From the NCBI GenBank assembly GCA_947644715.1, contig CANSAP010000005.1, positions 29,256 to 93,255 on the forward strand: a stretch of 64,000 bases of DNA. Reading direction: 5' to 3'. Positions 9,399-17,967 of this stretch are shown here, one piece after another. The notes beneath the pieces are model-generated. The model searched no databases and was not told the origin of the DNA. It worked only from the letters and a program-made list of their open reading frames with translations. The DNA is from an uncultured Bacteroidales bacterium. GTDB lineage: Bacteria; Bacteroidota; Bacteroidia; Bacteroidales; Muribaculaceae. Made by a program: the position numbers and the translations under genes. Each line of letters begins with the position of its first letter. Within the stretch, counting starts at the first letter, position 1.

Positions 9399-9476
9399 GA
9401 GGGTGTGTCAAAAGAGGACCGGGCGGAGCGCAATTCCGCATTGAGGCTTCGATTGACACACCTCTCCATTTTTTAG
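9399..9476 (+). terminator. rho-independent terminator after the first cargo gene
   Basis: GAGGGTGTGTCAA (9399-9411) pairs with TTGACACACCTC (9453-9464), with one bulge, and a T-run follows at 9468-9474. The stem uses the same TGTGTCAAAA word seen in the repeat loci at 16 kb and 58 kb. Confidence 0.65.
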
Positions 9477-9510
9477 TTAATTATATTTCAATCATACAGC
9501 TTACTCCATT

Positions 9511-11349
9511 ATGACTTACAGACTACTGACCTCCATCCTTCTGTCTGCATCTCTGGCTGCCCCGGTGATTGCAGCAGACTACAATGACCCGGCAAGCACA
9601 TATGCCGGCATGGAGCTGCTCGAACCGGATCCTGAGAATCTGAACCTTTGCCAGCCGCTCCCCCTCGCAGAGAACTTCTCTGACGCCACCCACTATGACG
9701 GACAGTCCTACCTGCCCATCGGCTGGGCCACCACCGGCTCCGCCATTTGGCGCACCGGCTCCGTCGATGCCCTCAGCCCCTACTCAGGCACTTATTATAT
9801 GCTCACTACGGAGACCATGCTCAACCGCGATGAGCGTGCTTACACCCCCTTCTTCAATCTGCAAAAGGGTATCACCTACACCATCTCCTTCGCTACCCAC
9901 CAGGATGCCACCGAGCTGAACGGCGTCACCAATCTGAACACCATCGTTCTGAAGGTAGGCACTCAGCAGGATGCCGACTTCCTGCCCGTGACCATCGCCT
10001 CCATCTCCAAAGCCAACAAGCCCAACGTCTGGGATCTTCATTCCTACACTTTCTGCCCCGCTGAGAGCGGCCCTTATTGCTTCTGCTTTGAGCTGCAGGG
10101 TGTGCCCCTCTCCGGCTTCCCGGCCATCGACGATGTGCGCATCACCTCTGCCGTTGACCTGGAACGCGTGGAACCTCTGTTCCATCCCTTCGGCATCTAC
10201 AATGTGGCCGACGATGGTCTGATTTCCATGAAGGATGACCCGGTTTACATGGTCAGCTACACCCCCAACGGCACCCCCACCGCATGGACCGCCGACGGCG
10301 CCTCCACCATCGACATGCTCCCCTCCGGACATGCTGCCGCCCGCTTCAATGCATCAGGCGAATATGAAGTGACTCTTGAGGCTGCCAATGCTGTCTCCAC
10401 AAAGACACTGACAAAGACCGTTAAGATCTCTCATTTCGATGAGGCCACTGACAACCTCACTATCCGTTCCTTCGACATTAACACCGCCAAGACCTACGGT
10501 CGCCGCGAAGTGCCCGCCTACGCATCCGACCCCAATGGTCTGGACTACATCACCGGCCCCAACCACTACTACTCAGCTTTCGGTGAATATTTCCAGGTGC
10601 CCTGGAACGCCGAGCTCTCAATCTCCTCCATCCAGATTCTGCTGACCGGCATCCGCTACTGCCCCACTCAGAGCAACAAGGATTATCAGGCTGACAAAAT
10701 CATCCGCGTGAAATTCTACGGCACCGATGGCGCCGGACGTCCTGACGAGTCAAAGAACTACGGACAGTTCACCTACAAGCTGGGCGACGTGCTCGGCACT
10801 ACCGGGCTGGGTGCCTCCGGCGGCGAGCTCCGCAACTTCATGCTCCCCCGCCCCGTGAACGTGACCGGGCCCTTCTTCCTCGTCTTTGAATTCTCTGAGG
10901 ATATCATCATCGACCCCATCGATCCCAACGTGGGCCGCACATTCGGCTCCTTCGGCGTAGGCCAGCACATGCATGGCTACACCACTCTCTGGTGCAAGCC
11001 CTACGCTCTGCCCTTGTACTGCCCCGCCGAGCTTGACGAATGGTGTCCCGTGAGCGATCTGGACAAGAACCTCAAAGGCATGGCTCTCAACGCCGTGCTG
11101 AGCGCCTCCTACACCCCGAGCTCCTCCGGCGTAAGCATCGAAGAGGCTCAGAACGAAATCAGCTGCCGCCTGGAGGGTTCCTCCATCATCATCAGCGGTG
11201 CCGAGGCTTCAGCCCCCGTGAAGGTGTACAACACTGCCGGCGCTCTGCTCATCAACACCACTGCCGCAGGCTCAATCGACGCTTCCGCTCTCGATTCCGG
11301 CATCTATCTTATCACTGTGAATAACCACACCTTCCGCATTGCGAAATGA
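9511..11349 (+). CDS. T9SS-secreted choice-of-anchor J protein, paralogue of the preceding gene
   Basis: 612 aa. A signal peptide (about 1-22) is followed immediately by TYAGMELLEPDPENLNLCQ, which aligns with residue about 205 onward of the upstream protein; the first anchor-J domain of that protein is missing here. Shared landmarks are ENFSDATHYDG, GSAIWRT, RDERAYTPFFNLQKGITYT, ESGPYCFCFELQG, GPNHYYSAFGEYFQVPW, and DEWCPVSDLDKNLKGMALN before the tail. The C-terminal 65 residues form a T9SS type A sorting domain (VKVYNTAGALL, DSGIYLITVNN). The stop codon overlaps the ATG of the protease gene (ATGA), indicating translational coupling. The binding target is unknown. Confidence 0.84.
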   Translation: MTYRLLTSILLSASLAAPVIAADYNDPASTYAGMELLEPDPENLNLCQPLPLAENFSDATHYDGQSYLPIGWATTGSAIWRTGSVDALSPYSGTYYMLTTETMLNRDERAYTPFFNLQKGITYTISFATHQDATELNGVTNLNTIVLKVGTQQDADFLPVTIASISKANKPNVWDLHSYTFCPAESGPYCFCFELQGVPLSGFPAIDDVRITSAVDLERVEPLFHPFGIYNVADDGLISMKDDPVYMVSYTPNGTPTAWTADGASTIDMLPSGHAAARFNASGEYEVTLEAANAVSTKTLTKTVKISHFDEATDNLTIRSFDINTAKTYGRREVPAYASDPNGLDYITGPNHYYSAFGEYFQVPWNAELSISSIQILLTGIRYCPTQSNKDYQADKIIRVKFYGTDGAGRPDESKNYGQFTYKLGDVLGTTGLGASGGELRNFMLPRPVNVTGPFFLVFEFSEDIIIDPIDPNVGRTFGSFGVGQHMHGYTTLWCKPYALPLYCPAELDEWCPVSDLDKNLKGMALNAVLSASYTPSSSGVSIEEAQNEISCRLEGSSIIISGAEASAPVKVYNTAGALLINTTAAGSIDASALDSGIYLITVNNHTFRIAK

Positions 11350-14084
11350 AACTGAGACAGCTCCTTCCCGCATCCCTGCTTGCGCTCACAGCCGTGGGCG
11401 CACAGGGGGTGCCGGCTGTGCCCGGGCTTATAACCACCCGCCAGCCTGACGGCACCTCAATCTCCATAAACCTGTATGGCGACGAGACCTTCTCCTGGGC
11501 CCGCAGCGCCGACGGCTACACCCTGCTGCGCGACGCTCAGGGTTACTGGACCGTCGCCCGCCCCGAGCCTTCAGGTAAACTCGTGGCCTCCGACATGCGT
11601 CTGACCGGCACCTCAGCCGCCGCTCAGGCCGCCCGAATCGGAGTGAACCCGATGCTCCCCATGACCATCGAGACAGCCAACGCCCTGCGTCGCGCTCCGC
11701 AGCGTGCCGCCGTCTCCAACCTGCAGGTGGACGCAACATTCCCCACCACCGGCAAGCGCAAGTTGCTCATGCTGCTCGTGAACTTCGCCGACACCCGCAC
11801 CACTTATTCCCGCACTGATTTCGACAACTTCATGAATCAGAAGGGCTACAAGGGTATCGGCTCCTTCCGCGACTTCTATCTGGAGAACTCCTACGGTCAG
11901 TTTGACATCGAGACAACCGTGACCGAATGGATTACGCTCCCCTCTGACAAGCGCGAATATAACGCCGACAACGTGGCCAACATGATTAAATGGGCGCTCA
12001 CGCTCGTGGCTCAGGAGATGGATATCACGCAGTTTGACAACGACGGCGACGGCATCCTCGACGGCCTGGCAATCATTCACCAGGGTCCCGGCGGTGAGGC
12101 CACCGGCAGCTCCGCTGACATATGGAGTCACTCAAGCATCATCTACGGCCTGGAAGTGGGTGGTCTGGAAGTGCGCCGCTACACAATCCAGCCCGAGACC
12201 TTCGGCAACACCGGCAAGATGAGTGAGATCGGCGTTATGTGCCACGAGTTCGGACATAACCTCGGCGCTCCCGACTTCTATGACACTGACTATTCCGGCT
12301 CCGGAGGTGAATACTGCGGCACCGGAGTCTGGGACCTTCTCGGTTCCGGCGCATGGAACGGCCCGGACGATGCCAAAGGCAGCCGTCCTCCCCACGTGAA
12401 CATGTGGCAGAAAATCCAATTCGGATGGGTCACTCCGGAGATTCTCTCCGACAGCAAGAGCATTGCCGCCATGCCCGACGCCACAAATTCTCCTGCGGCT
12501 TATCGCTTCGACACGACCGCAGCCAATGACTATTTCATCATTGAGAACCGTCAGGCCTCAGGTGAGTTCAACTCTGCTCTTCCCGGCCATGGCCTGATTA
12601 TCACTCATGCCAACGACAAGATTATCTCGACCAACGTGATGGCCAACACCATCAATGCGACCTATCCGCAGGGATGCTACACGGTAGCGGCCAACGCCAC
12701 CACCGACCCCGGCGTCGAGACCTATTCCTACGGCTATCTGCAGCTCCCCACTGCACCCTTCCCCTCAGAGGGCAAGAATGAGTTCACCGATACTTCGGTG
12801 CCCTCCTGCCGCGCCGTAGATGGCCGCTGGGCTTACAAGGGCCTCAAGAATATCACTGAGGCTGCCGACGGCTCCATCAGCTTTGACTTCGTGGCCACTG
12901 ATGTGCCCGCCTCACCTTCCGACCTTCAGGCCGCCTCCGAAGGTGCCGACGTGCGTCTCTCTTGGAACGCTCCGGCCGGTGCCGCTCCCGTGGGCTATAA
13001 CATCTATCGCAACACCAAGCTGATTGACTTCGTGACCGAGACCTCATATCTCGACCCCGCTCCCGAAGCCACAGGCCGCATTGAGTACATGGTTGATGCC
13101 AAGTATGCCGATGACCGTGTTTCTCCTCCGGTAGAAATCGCTATCCGCGTGCCCGCTCCGAAAGTGACTAAACTCACCGGCACTACCCATGAGGATGCCG
13201 TGCAGCTCAGCTGGGAACTTGAGCCTAACATCTCCCGCATCCAGAATCCCGGCAACGTGCCCGGCGACTTCCAGATCAGCGACGTGCGCGGCGAGACAAT
13301 CGAATTCGGCCACCGCTTCACGGCTGCCGACCTCGTGACCTATGTGGGCACCAAGATTCGTCGTGTGTCCTTCATCCCATACCAGAGCCTCCAGGAAGCA
13401 AAATACGTAATCAACATCTATGAGGCTGACGCCGACGGCTCCAATCCTCAGGTGGTTTCCTCCCGTGAGGTCAAAGAGATGGGCACCGGCATCTGGAACA
13501 GTATCCTGCTCACCAAGGCCGTTGAAATCAAGGCTGACCATGAGTATCTCATCACCATAGAAGCCACCCCGACCGTGAAGGTAGCCCAGCTGCTCACCGA
13601 ACCGTCAGACATGCTTGACGGCTTCGGCAACATCCTCCGCATCAACGGCGGCGACTGGACCACCAACGCCGATGGTGCCGGCAATTTCTTCATCTACGCC
13701 ATCACGGCCGATGCCGCTTCCGAGCAGGCAGCTCCCGTGGCCAACGATGACTCCGAGATTGACCCCGACATCGACCTCTACTTCCCCGTAGGCTTCCGCG
13801 TTTACCGCGACGGACAGCTGATTGGCGAAACCTCCACCCGCACCTTCTTTGAATCCCCCCGCCCCGGCGGCGAGCACAGCTACACTGTGACCACCCTCTA
13901 CAAGGGTAACAGTGAGACCGCTCCCTGCGAGGCTGTCAAAGTTGACTCCGGCGTGGTCGGCATCCAGTCAGTAGGCACAACAACTGAAGAACAACCCCTC
14001 TATCGTCTTGACGGCACCCGTGTGCCCGCCGGCACTACGGCCAAAGGCCTGTATCTGCGCAAAGGGGAAAAGATTCTGAAATAG
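11346..14084 (+). CDS. M6-family secreted metalloprotease with FN3 domains and T9SS-like tail
   Basis: 912 aa. Signal peptide (about 1-20), a propeptide-like region, then an M6 (immune inhibitor A-like) peptidase domain of about residues 135-480. Zinc-binding HEFGH is at residues 300-304, continuing NLGAPDFYD. A DNDGDGILDG calcium-binding-type loop at about 231-240 is also typical of M6 enzymes. At least one fibronectin type III-like domain follows (about 520-600, LSWNAPAGAAPVGYNIYRN), then further beta modules, and a C-terminal tail (YRLDGTRVPAGTTAKGLYLRKGEKILK) of the T9SS-associated type. It overlaps the preceding paralogue by 4 nt, so protease and adhesin-like protein are probably produced together. 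Likely acts on extracellular proteins; substrate unknown. Confidence 0.88.
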   Translation: MKLRQLLPASLLALTAVGAQGVPAVPGLITTRQPDGTSISINLYGDETFSWARSADGYTLLRDAQGYWTVARPEPSGKLVASDMRLTGTSAAAQAARIGVNPMLPMTIETANALRRAPQRAAVSNLQVDATFPTTGKRKLLMLLVNFADTRTTYSRTDFDNFMNQKGYKGIGSFRDFYLENSYGQFDIETTVTEWITLPSDKREYNADNVANMIKWALTLVAQEMDITQFDNDGDGILDGLAIIHQGPGGEATGSSADIWSHSSIIYGLEVGGLEVRRYTIQPETFGNTGKMSEIGVMCHEFGHNLGAPDFYDTDYSGSGGEYCGTGVWDLLGSGAWNGPDDAKGSRPPHVNMWQKIQFGWVTPEILSDSKSIAAMPDATNSPAAYRFDTTAANDYFIIENRQASGEFNSALPGHGLIITHANDKIISTNVMANTINATYPQGCYTVAANATTDPGVETYSYGYLQLPTAPFPSEGKNEFTDTSVPSCRAVDGRWAYKGLKNITEAADGSISFDFVATDVPASPSDLQAASEGADVRLSWNAPAGAAPVGYNIYRNTKLIDFVTETSYLDPAPEATGRIEYMVDAKYADDRVSPPVEIAIRVPAPKVTKLTGTTHEDAVQLSWELEPNISRIQNPGNVPGDFQISDVRGETIEFGHRFTAADLVTYVGTKIRRVSFIPYQSLQEAKYVINIYEADADGSNPQVVSSREVKEMGTGIWNSILLTKAVEIKADHEYLITIEATPTVKVAQLLTEPSDMLDGFGNILRINGGDWTTNADGAGNFFIYAITADAASEQAAPVANDDSEIDPDIDLYFPVGFRVYRDGQLIGETSTRTFFESPRPGGEHSYTVTTLYKGNSETAPCEAVKVDSGVVGIQSVGTTTEEQPLYRLDGTRVPAGTTAKGLYLRKGEKILK

Positions 14085-14103
14085 AATCCGATAATTCCAA
14101 CAC

Positions 14104-14144
14104 CTGCCGGGCAGCTAAAAATCAGAGCTGCCCGGCAGTTTTTT
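14104..14144 (+). terminator. strong rho-independent terminator after the M6 protease
   Basis: A 13-bp perfect stem (CTGCCGGGCAGCT at 14104-14116 with its complement at 14126-14138) is followed by six T residues. It ends the three-gene secreted-protein unit. Confidence 0.92.
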
Positions 14145-14145
14145 C

Positions 14146-14176
14146 TTTGGAGGTATGCAAATTTTTCGTAACTTTG
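14146..14176 (+). promoter_or_regulatory. Bacteroidetes-type promoter
   Basis: TTTG (14146-14149), a 19-bp spacer, and TAACTTTG (14169-14176). It lies immediately after the terminator and 26 nt before the lipoprotein start at 14203. Confidence 0.75.
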
Positions 14177-14202
14177 TCGCGAAACCAAAACACAACTACA
14201 CC

Positions 14203-15054
14203 ATGACACAGAAATTTCTTTGTTTCGCAGCCGCCGCGCTGCTCTGTCTTGTTTCCGCATGTTCAAAAAAGGAAATAAAACCGGTGTCAACCGAAGTTGA
14301 AGGCCCCCTGTCAGGCGCCTTCACGGTTGTTGACGAAGTCTACCCCATAGAGACCGAGGGGGATGTGAGCACCGTAGTAATCAAGCTGAAGCGCACCGAC
14401 GTATCTCTCCCCTTCACCTCCGAAACCGTAGGCAACATCGCCTCCCCCAATGATGAGGCCTGTGTGCTGGCCGGCATCGGCTACAACCTCCTCGACGCCG
14501 CCGGTGATGAAATCAAATCCTGCCCGGCCGACAAAAATCAGAAAGCAGAGAAAGAAGTGCTCGCACTGCTGACGCTCCAACCCGGCGAAACCGGCACCCT
14601 CACCCTCACTTTCAACAAAGAATCAAACCCCACAGAATTCAAGCTGACCTCCGACATGAAGCTGCTGCGCACAGGCAAAGTGCGTTTTGACGGCGCCATC
14701 GGCAAATACACCGTAAAGAACTTCGACCTCGAGACCAGCTTTGAGAATGGCACCATTAAGGGTCAATATCAATACAGCAGCTCGCCGGCCGGTGCGTTCC
14801 TCCCCCTGACCGGCTTTGGCGAAATGCAAAAGCCCGACAACGGAGTCTACACCTTCAACTGCTCAATCACCGAAGAGGGCAACGGCGCAATGCGCTCAGG
14901 CGCATTCGTAGGCAAGCTCCAGCTCACCCGCGACTCAAAGACCTCCCCTTATTATTACGTGCTTGAGGGCGAATTCACCAACTTTAACTACGAAATCTTC
15001 AAATTCAACCTCGTGTCTGCACCCCTGACCGACACCAAGGAAGTCGCCAAATAA
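14203..15054 (+). CDS. lipoprotein of unknown function
   Basis: 283 aa. The start at 14203 gives a lipoprotein signal peptide with lipobox LVSAC (Cys at residue 20); an upstream in-frame ATG at 14155 falls inside the promoter and is rejected. The mature part is mostly predicted beta strand (VVDEVYPIETEGDVSTVVIKL, GTLTLTFN, TIKGQYQYSSSPAG) without a family I recognise. It has its own promoter and terminator, so it is monocistronic. The Cys is followed by SKKE. Confidence 0.72.
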   Translation: MTQKFLCFAAAALLCLVSACSKKEIKPVSTEVEGPLSGAFTVVDEVYPIETEGDVSTVVIKLKRTDVSLPFTSETVGNIASPNDEACVLAGIGYNLLDAAGDEIKSCPADKNQKAEKEVLALLTLQPGETGTLTLTFNKESNPTEFKLTSDMKLLRTGKVRFDGAIGKYTVKNFDLETSFENGTIKGQYQYSSSPAGAFLPLTGFGEMQKPDNGVYTFNCSITEEGNGAMRSGAFVGKLQLTRDSKTSPYYYVLEGEFTNFNYEIFKFNLVSAPLTDTKEVAK

Positions 15055-15081
15055 CGACTGAATAGGAAAACCTCCCATAGA

Positions 15082-15121
15082 GCGGGAAAGCTTGTGATTA
15101 CAGGCTTTCCCGCCGTTTTTT
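15082..15121 (+). terminator. rho-independent terminator
   Basis: Stem GCGGGAAAGC (15082-15091) with GCTTTCCCGC (15104-15113), followed by a T-run at 15116-15121. Confidence 0.88.
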
Positions 15122-15219
15122 GTATTACTTATACACAATACACACTTTTTGACATGCAAGTCAATGCAACTATTTAATTTTGTTTAATCATATTATTTAT
15201 ATAAAAAGATTACAAAAAA

Positions 15220-15251
15220 TTTGGAATCCACAAAAATATCGATTATCTTTG
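15220..15251 (+). promoter_or_regulatory. Bacteroidetes-type promoter
   Basis: TTTG (15220-15223), a 20-bp spacer, and TATCTTTG (15244-15251), in an AT-rich stretch. It lies 32 nt before the lipoprotein start at 15284. Confidence 0.78.
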
Positions 15252-15283
15252 CAGCGAAGTATCAACCCAAAAACTCTCGACCA

Positions 15284-16042
15284 ATGAAACATTTCCTCTC
15301 GTTCATCGCTGTCTTAGGCCTTCTGCTGACTGCTTGCAGCAGCGAAGAGCCGGCTATGCCTGATGGCGCTATGACCCGTAGCACTGAACAGGCTGATATG
15401 CCCCATGTCAGAAAAGCTGACTTCGATAAATATGTGTCCGGCAAAATATGGACTTCCCTCGCAACAGAGTCGGATCCTATCTCTCCGACAACATTTGTGA
15501 ATGCCTACGGCGCATACGACCTATTGCCATGGAGCGGCACGTGGCACTCACGCAGAGGATTCCGCATTTCCGGCGACCGTTATCAGCAGTTTGACCAGAT
15601 GGGACCCGGTTGGGATGACCGGAACGGGCCTCGTATGCAAATCAATTCTTGCAGTTTTGTATATGACGAAACTACGGGAATGCTTACTTGCAGCGACTGC
15701 ATCAATTATTTTTCCGCACACCCGCAATCGCTGTATGTCGAGTCAGTGTCGGAGGATAGGATTGTAATTCGCGAAGAGTATGGCTGCCTGCCGGTAGGCT
15801 ATCGCGGAGACATCAATGAGGAATGCAGCGGAGAGATTGACCCGGAGAGTTATTTCCGTACTGAATACCATGCAGTGCCCCAACAGGAGGAGGCAAAATG
15901 GTATGGCTCCTATACCGATATCCGCCTTTGGAGGCAGATAGTCAACTCTCCGGAGTATCAGCTGCAACCGACTCAGTCAATCTTAGAACGCATCCGGGCT
16001 ATCCAGCTTCAAGATATCGAACTCTTGGAGACTGCAATCTGA
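15284..16042 (+). CDS. lipoprotein of unknown function
   Basis: 252 aa. The ATG at 15284 gives a lipoprotein signal (LLLTACSS; Cys about residue 18); the in-frame ATG further upstream at 15221 lies inside the promoter. The mature protein has aromatic- and charge-rich segments (ISGDRYQQFDQMGPGWDDRNGP, VYDETTGMLTCSDCIN) that suggest a compact beta-rich domain, but I do not recognise the family. Base use is less GC-rich than in the neighbours. It ends just before the repeat locus and is convergent with the RsmF-like gene. Confidence 0.68.
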   Translation: MKHFLSFIAVLGLLLTACSSEEPAMPDGAMTRSTEQADMPHVRKADFDKYVSGKIWTSLATESDPISPTTFVNAYGAYDLLPWSGTWHSRRGFRISGDRYQQFDQMGPGWDDRNGPRMQINSCSFVYDETTGMLTCSDCINYFSAHPQSLYVESVSEDRIVIREEYGCLPVGYRGDINEECSGEIDPESYFRTEYHAVPQQEEAKWYGSYTDIRLWRQIVNSPEYQLQPTQSILERIRAIQLQDIELLETAI

Positions 16043-16156
16043 CAACAGCGCCCACACCCGGGGCTTCAGTTTTTGTTGAATCCATATTTTGGCTCACCCA
16101 CACTGACGATGGCGGTCAGCTCCCCGGATTTGCTTTCGAATGTCTGAGAGTGTGTG

Positions 16157-16181
16157 TCAAAATTCTTACTGAAGCAAACGC
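16157..16181. repeat. 25-bp flank repeat shared with the 58-kb repeat locus
   Basis: The 25 bp here are identical to 58100-58124 and sit just left of the palindrome in both loci. They form the left border of the shared repeat family. Confidence 0.8.
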
Positions 16182-16183
16182 AT

Positions 16184-16380
16184 GGCGCGGAGCGCCTATC
16201 CCTTGTTAGCCGGGGGGCTTCAGCCCCCCGGTCGCCCGGCAGACAGATCCAGCCCCGGAAGGGCTGCCCAATACATTGACAACCAACGATATAGGGCAGC
16301 CCTTCCGGGGCTGGGTTGTCGCTACATGCATACCGGGGGGCTGAAGCCCCCCGGCTAACAAAGGATAGGCGCTCCGCGCC
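16184..16380. repeat. 197-bp nested palindromic element (repeat copy 1)
   Basis: The outer arms 16184-16231 and 16333-16380 are 48-bp inverted repeats matching at 47 positions. Inside, 16250-16269 and 16294-16313 are a perfect 20-bp inverted repeat. Each outer arm contains two smaller palindromes: GGCGCGGAGCGCC and CCGGGGGGCTTCAGCCCCCCGG. The RNA or single strand would fold into a cruciform-like structure with side hairpins. No transposase is present. It lies between two convergent genes (ends at 16042 and 16594). The right half recurs, in inverse orientation, at 58161-58270. Confidence 0.9.
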
Positions 16381-16562
16381 ATTCAGCGTCGGGTTCACGT
16401 TTTGACACACTCGCCCTCATTAAGCGTCGGGTTTACGTTTTGACACACACTCCCTCATTCAGCGTCGGGTTCACGTTTTGACACACCCGCCCTCATTAAG
16501 CGTCGAGTTTACGTTTTGACACACTCCCTCATGCAGCGTCGGGTTCACGTTTTGACACACTC
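16381..16562. repeat. five tandem 38-bp units in an alternating A/B pattern
   Basis: Units begin at 16381, 16419, 16457, 16495 and 16531 (lengths 38, 38, 38, 36 and a final partial unit). Each has the core AGCGTCGGGTT(C/T)ACGTTTTGACACAC. Units 1, 3 and 5 share a C-containing variant (ATTCAGCG or ATGCAGCG...GGTTCACG); units 2 and 4 share ATTAAGCG...GTTTACG, giving a 76-bp higher-order period. There are no spacers, so this is not a CRISPR array. With the palindrome it fills the 551-bp gene-free gap 16043-16593. Confidence 0.88.
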
Positions 16563-16593
16563 TGAGGGGTTGACCGCTATGGCTGTCCCCGCA

Positions 16594-17967
16594 TTAGAGA
16601 TTGCGAATGCGCCAGGGAGCGGGATAGAGGTTGTTGGCGCGATTGCCGAGATTCTTCAGGAAGCCGAGGGGGAGTCCGGCGTAGGTAGCCAGCAGATAGC
16701 CTCGCGGTGCGTCCGGCGAGAGGGTGAGTGGCTGACGACGCAGGTAGTCAAGCGCTTGCTCTCGGCTCAAGGAGCATGAGGGGAAGTGCTCCGGATTCAA
16801 TTCTCGACTCAGGGCGAGAGCCTGGTGAGGTATCAGGTCACGCCCTTTTTCAGTGACGAGCGGAATGCCGGCCTGAAGTACTTTGGTCTGTGAGGCGAGC
16901 TGCTGATAGAGCGGGAGATAAGCCTTCGGAATAGCGCTCCATTCCCCCTCGCCGATTGGCACCGGTTCATAAGCGGAAGGGGTGCGAAGTAATTCGCGCA
17001 GCCCTGAGGGTGACGCCTTGCCGCTGCCCCCTTTCCTTTTCTTGGAGGGGCGGGGAGTGATGCGCTGACCGTTACCCGGTTTGCGCAGCATGGAGAGAAA
17101 GAGTCCCTCGCCGCGGGTGAGGTGAGGCATGAAGCGCAGGGCATGCAGATCCGGCAGACGGGAGGCACCTATCCCCCACTCAGTCGGACAGGGTATTTCG
17201 ACTGACTCCGCGCCATATTCGTGCATCAGGAATCTCACCTGCATCTCGTCTTCCGCAAGGTTGAAGGTGCAGGTGGAATAAATGAGTATTCCCCCCGGGC
17301 GCAGTGTCGGCCATAGATTGGATAGAATCTCTTGTTGCAGAGTGGCACACTGCCGCACGAGTCCCTGACTCCACTGCGAGCGGGCAGTCTCATCCTTGCG
17401 CATCATTCCCTCGCCGGAGCAGGGGGCATCCACAAGAATCAGGTCGAAGCATTCGCGCATTGCCGAGAGGCGTGCGGTGTCTCCCTGCGTGACTATTACA
17501 TTGGGAAGCCCCCACTTCGTTAAATTCTCAACAAGGATTTGCGCCCTGCGGGCATCATATTCGTTGGCCACCAGCAGACTCCCCTCCGGCAGTGCGTCGG
17601 CGGCCGCGGTGCTCTTTCCCCCGGGTGCGGCGCAGGCATCGAGCATGGTCAGCTCCCCCGGGAGCAGCGTGGCGGCATGAGCCACGGCATGAGATATGAA
17701 CATTGAAGAGGGGTCCTGCACATAAAAGGCGCCGGCATGAAACTCCGGCATCAGAGTGAATTGCGGTCTGTCGGTCAGTCGGCGGGATTGCGGATGCCAC
17801 TCCACCGGCTCACCTTCCGGCAGGGGAGACGCAATCGGGCGCGCCGGATTCATTCTGACGGCTACCGTAGCCGGTTCATCAAGCGCCCGGCAAAGTGCCT
17901 GACACTCCTGCTCGCCAAGCAGCGAGCGCATTTCATCGATAAATCCCTGTGGTATCTCAGTAGTCAT
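16594..17967 (-). CDS. rsmF: RsmF-like 16S rRNA (cytosine-C5) methyltransferase
   Basis: 457 aa. The NOL1/NOP2/sun catalytic core spans about residues 90-300: the SAM-binding motif DACAAPGGKST, VANEYDARRAQILVENL, and the two Cys motifs of m5C enzymes, DAPCSGEGMMRKD and YSTCTFNLAEDE (catalytic nucleophile and releasing Cys). A C-terminal region resembling the RNA-binding domain of RsmF-type enzymes follows. By homology it methylates 16S rRNA, position C1407 in E. coli numbering. Its ATG overlaps the stop of the S41 protease gene (ATGA), making it the last gene of the parC operon. The 3' end abuts the 38-bp repeat array. Confidence 0.85.
   Translation of the reverse strand: MTTEIPQGFIDEMRSLLGEQECQALCRALDEPATVAVRMNPARPIASPLPEGEPVEWHPQSRRLTDRPQFTLMPEFHAGAFYVQDPSSMFISHAVAHAATLLPGELTMLDACAAPGGKSTAAADALPEGSLLVANEYDARRAQILVENLTKWGLPNVIVTQGDTARLSAMRECFDLILVDAPCSGEGMMRKDETARSQWSQGLVRQCATLQQEILSNLWPTLRPGGILIYSTCTFNLAEDEMQVRFLMHEYGAESVEIPCPTEWGIGASRLPDLHALRFMPHLTRGEGLFLSMLRKPGNGQRITPRPSKKRKGGSGKASPSGLRELLRTPSAYEPVPIGEGEWSAIPKAYLPLYQQLASQTKVLQAGIPLVTEKGRDLIPHQALALSRELNPEHFPSCSLSREQALDYLRRQPLTLSPDAPRGYLLATYAGLPLGFLKNLGNRANNLYPAPWRIRNL

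Noticed and set aside
16066..16410. Minus-strand open frame across the palindrome, with a similar frame on the plus strand at 58125-58334 (shared VSRGASAPRYACSDNPAPEG)
   Set aside because: The frames arise from the repeat sequence itself: no ribosome site, low-complexity palindromic content, and similarity fully explained by repeat identity. Not called as a gene.
16381..16562. CRISPR array
   Set aside because: The 38-bp units are contiguous with no unique spacers, the units alternate in two variants, and no cas genes are present in the window.
16516..16779. Plus-strand open frame running from the tandem repeats into the methyltransferase gene
   Set aside because: It begins inside the 38-bp array and continues antisense to a well-supported gene; no recognisable protein features.
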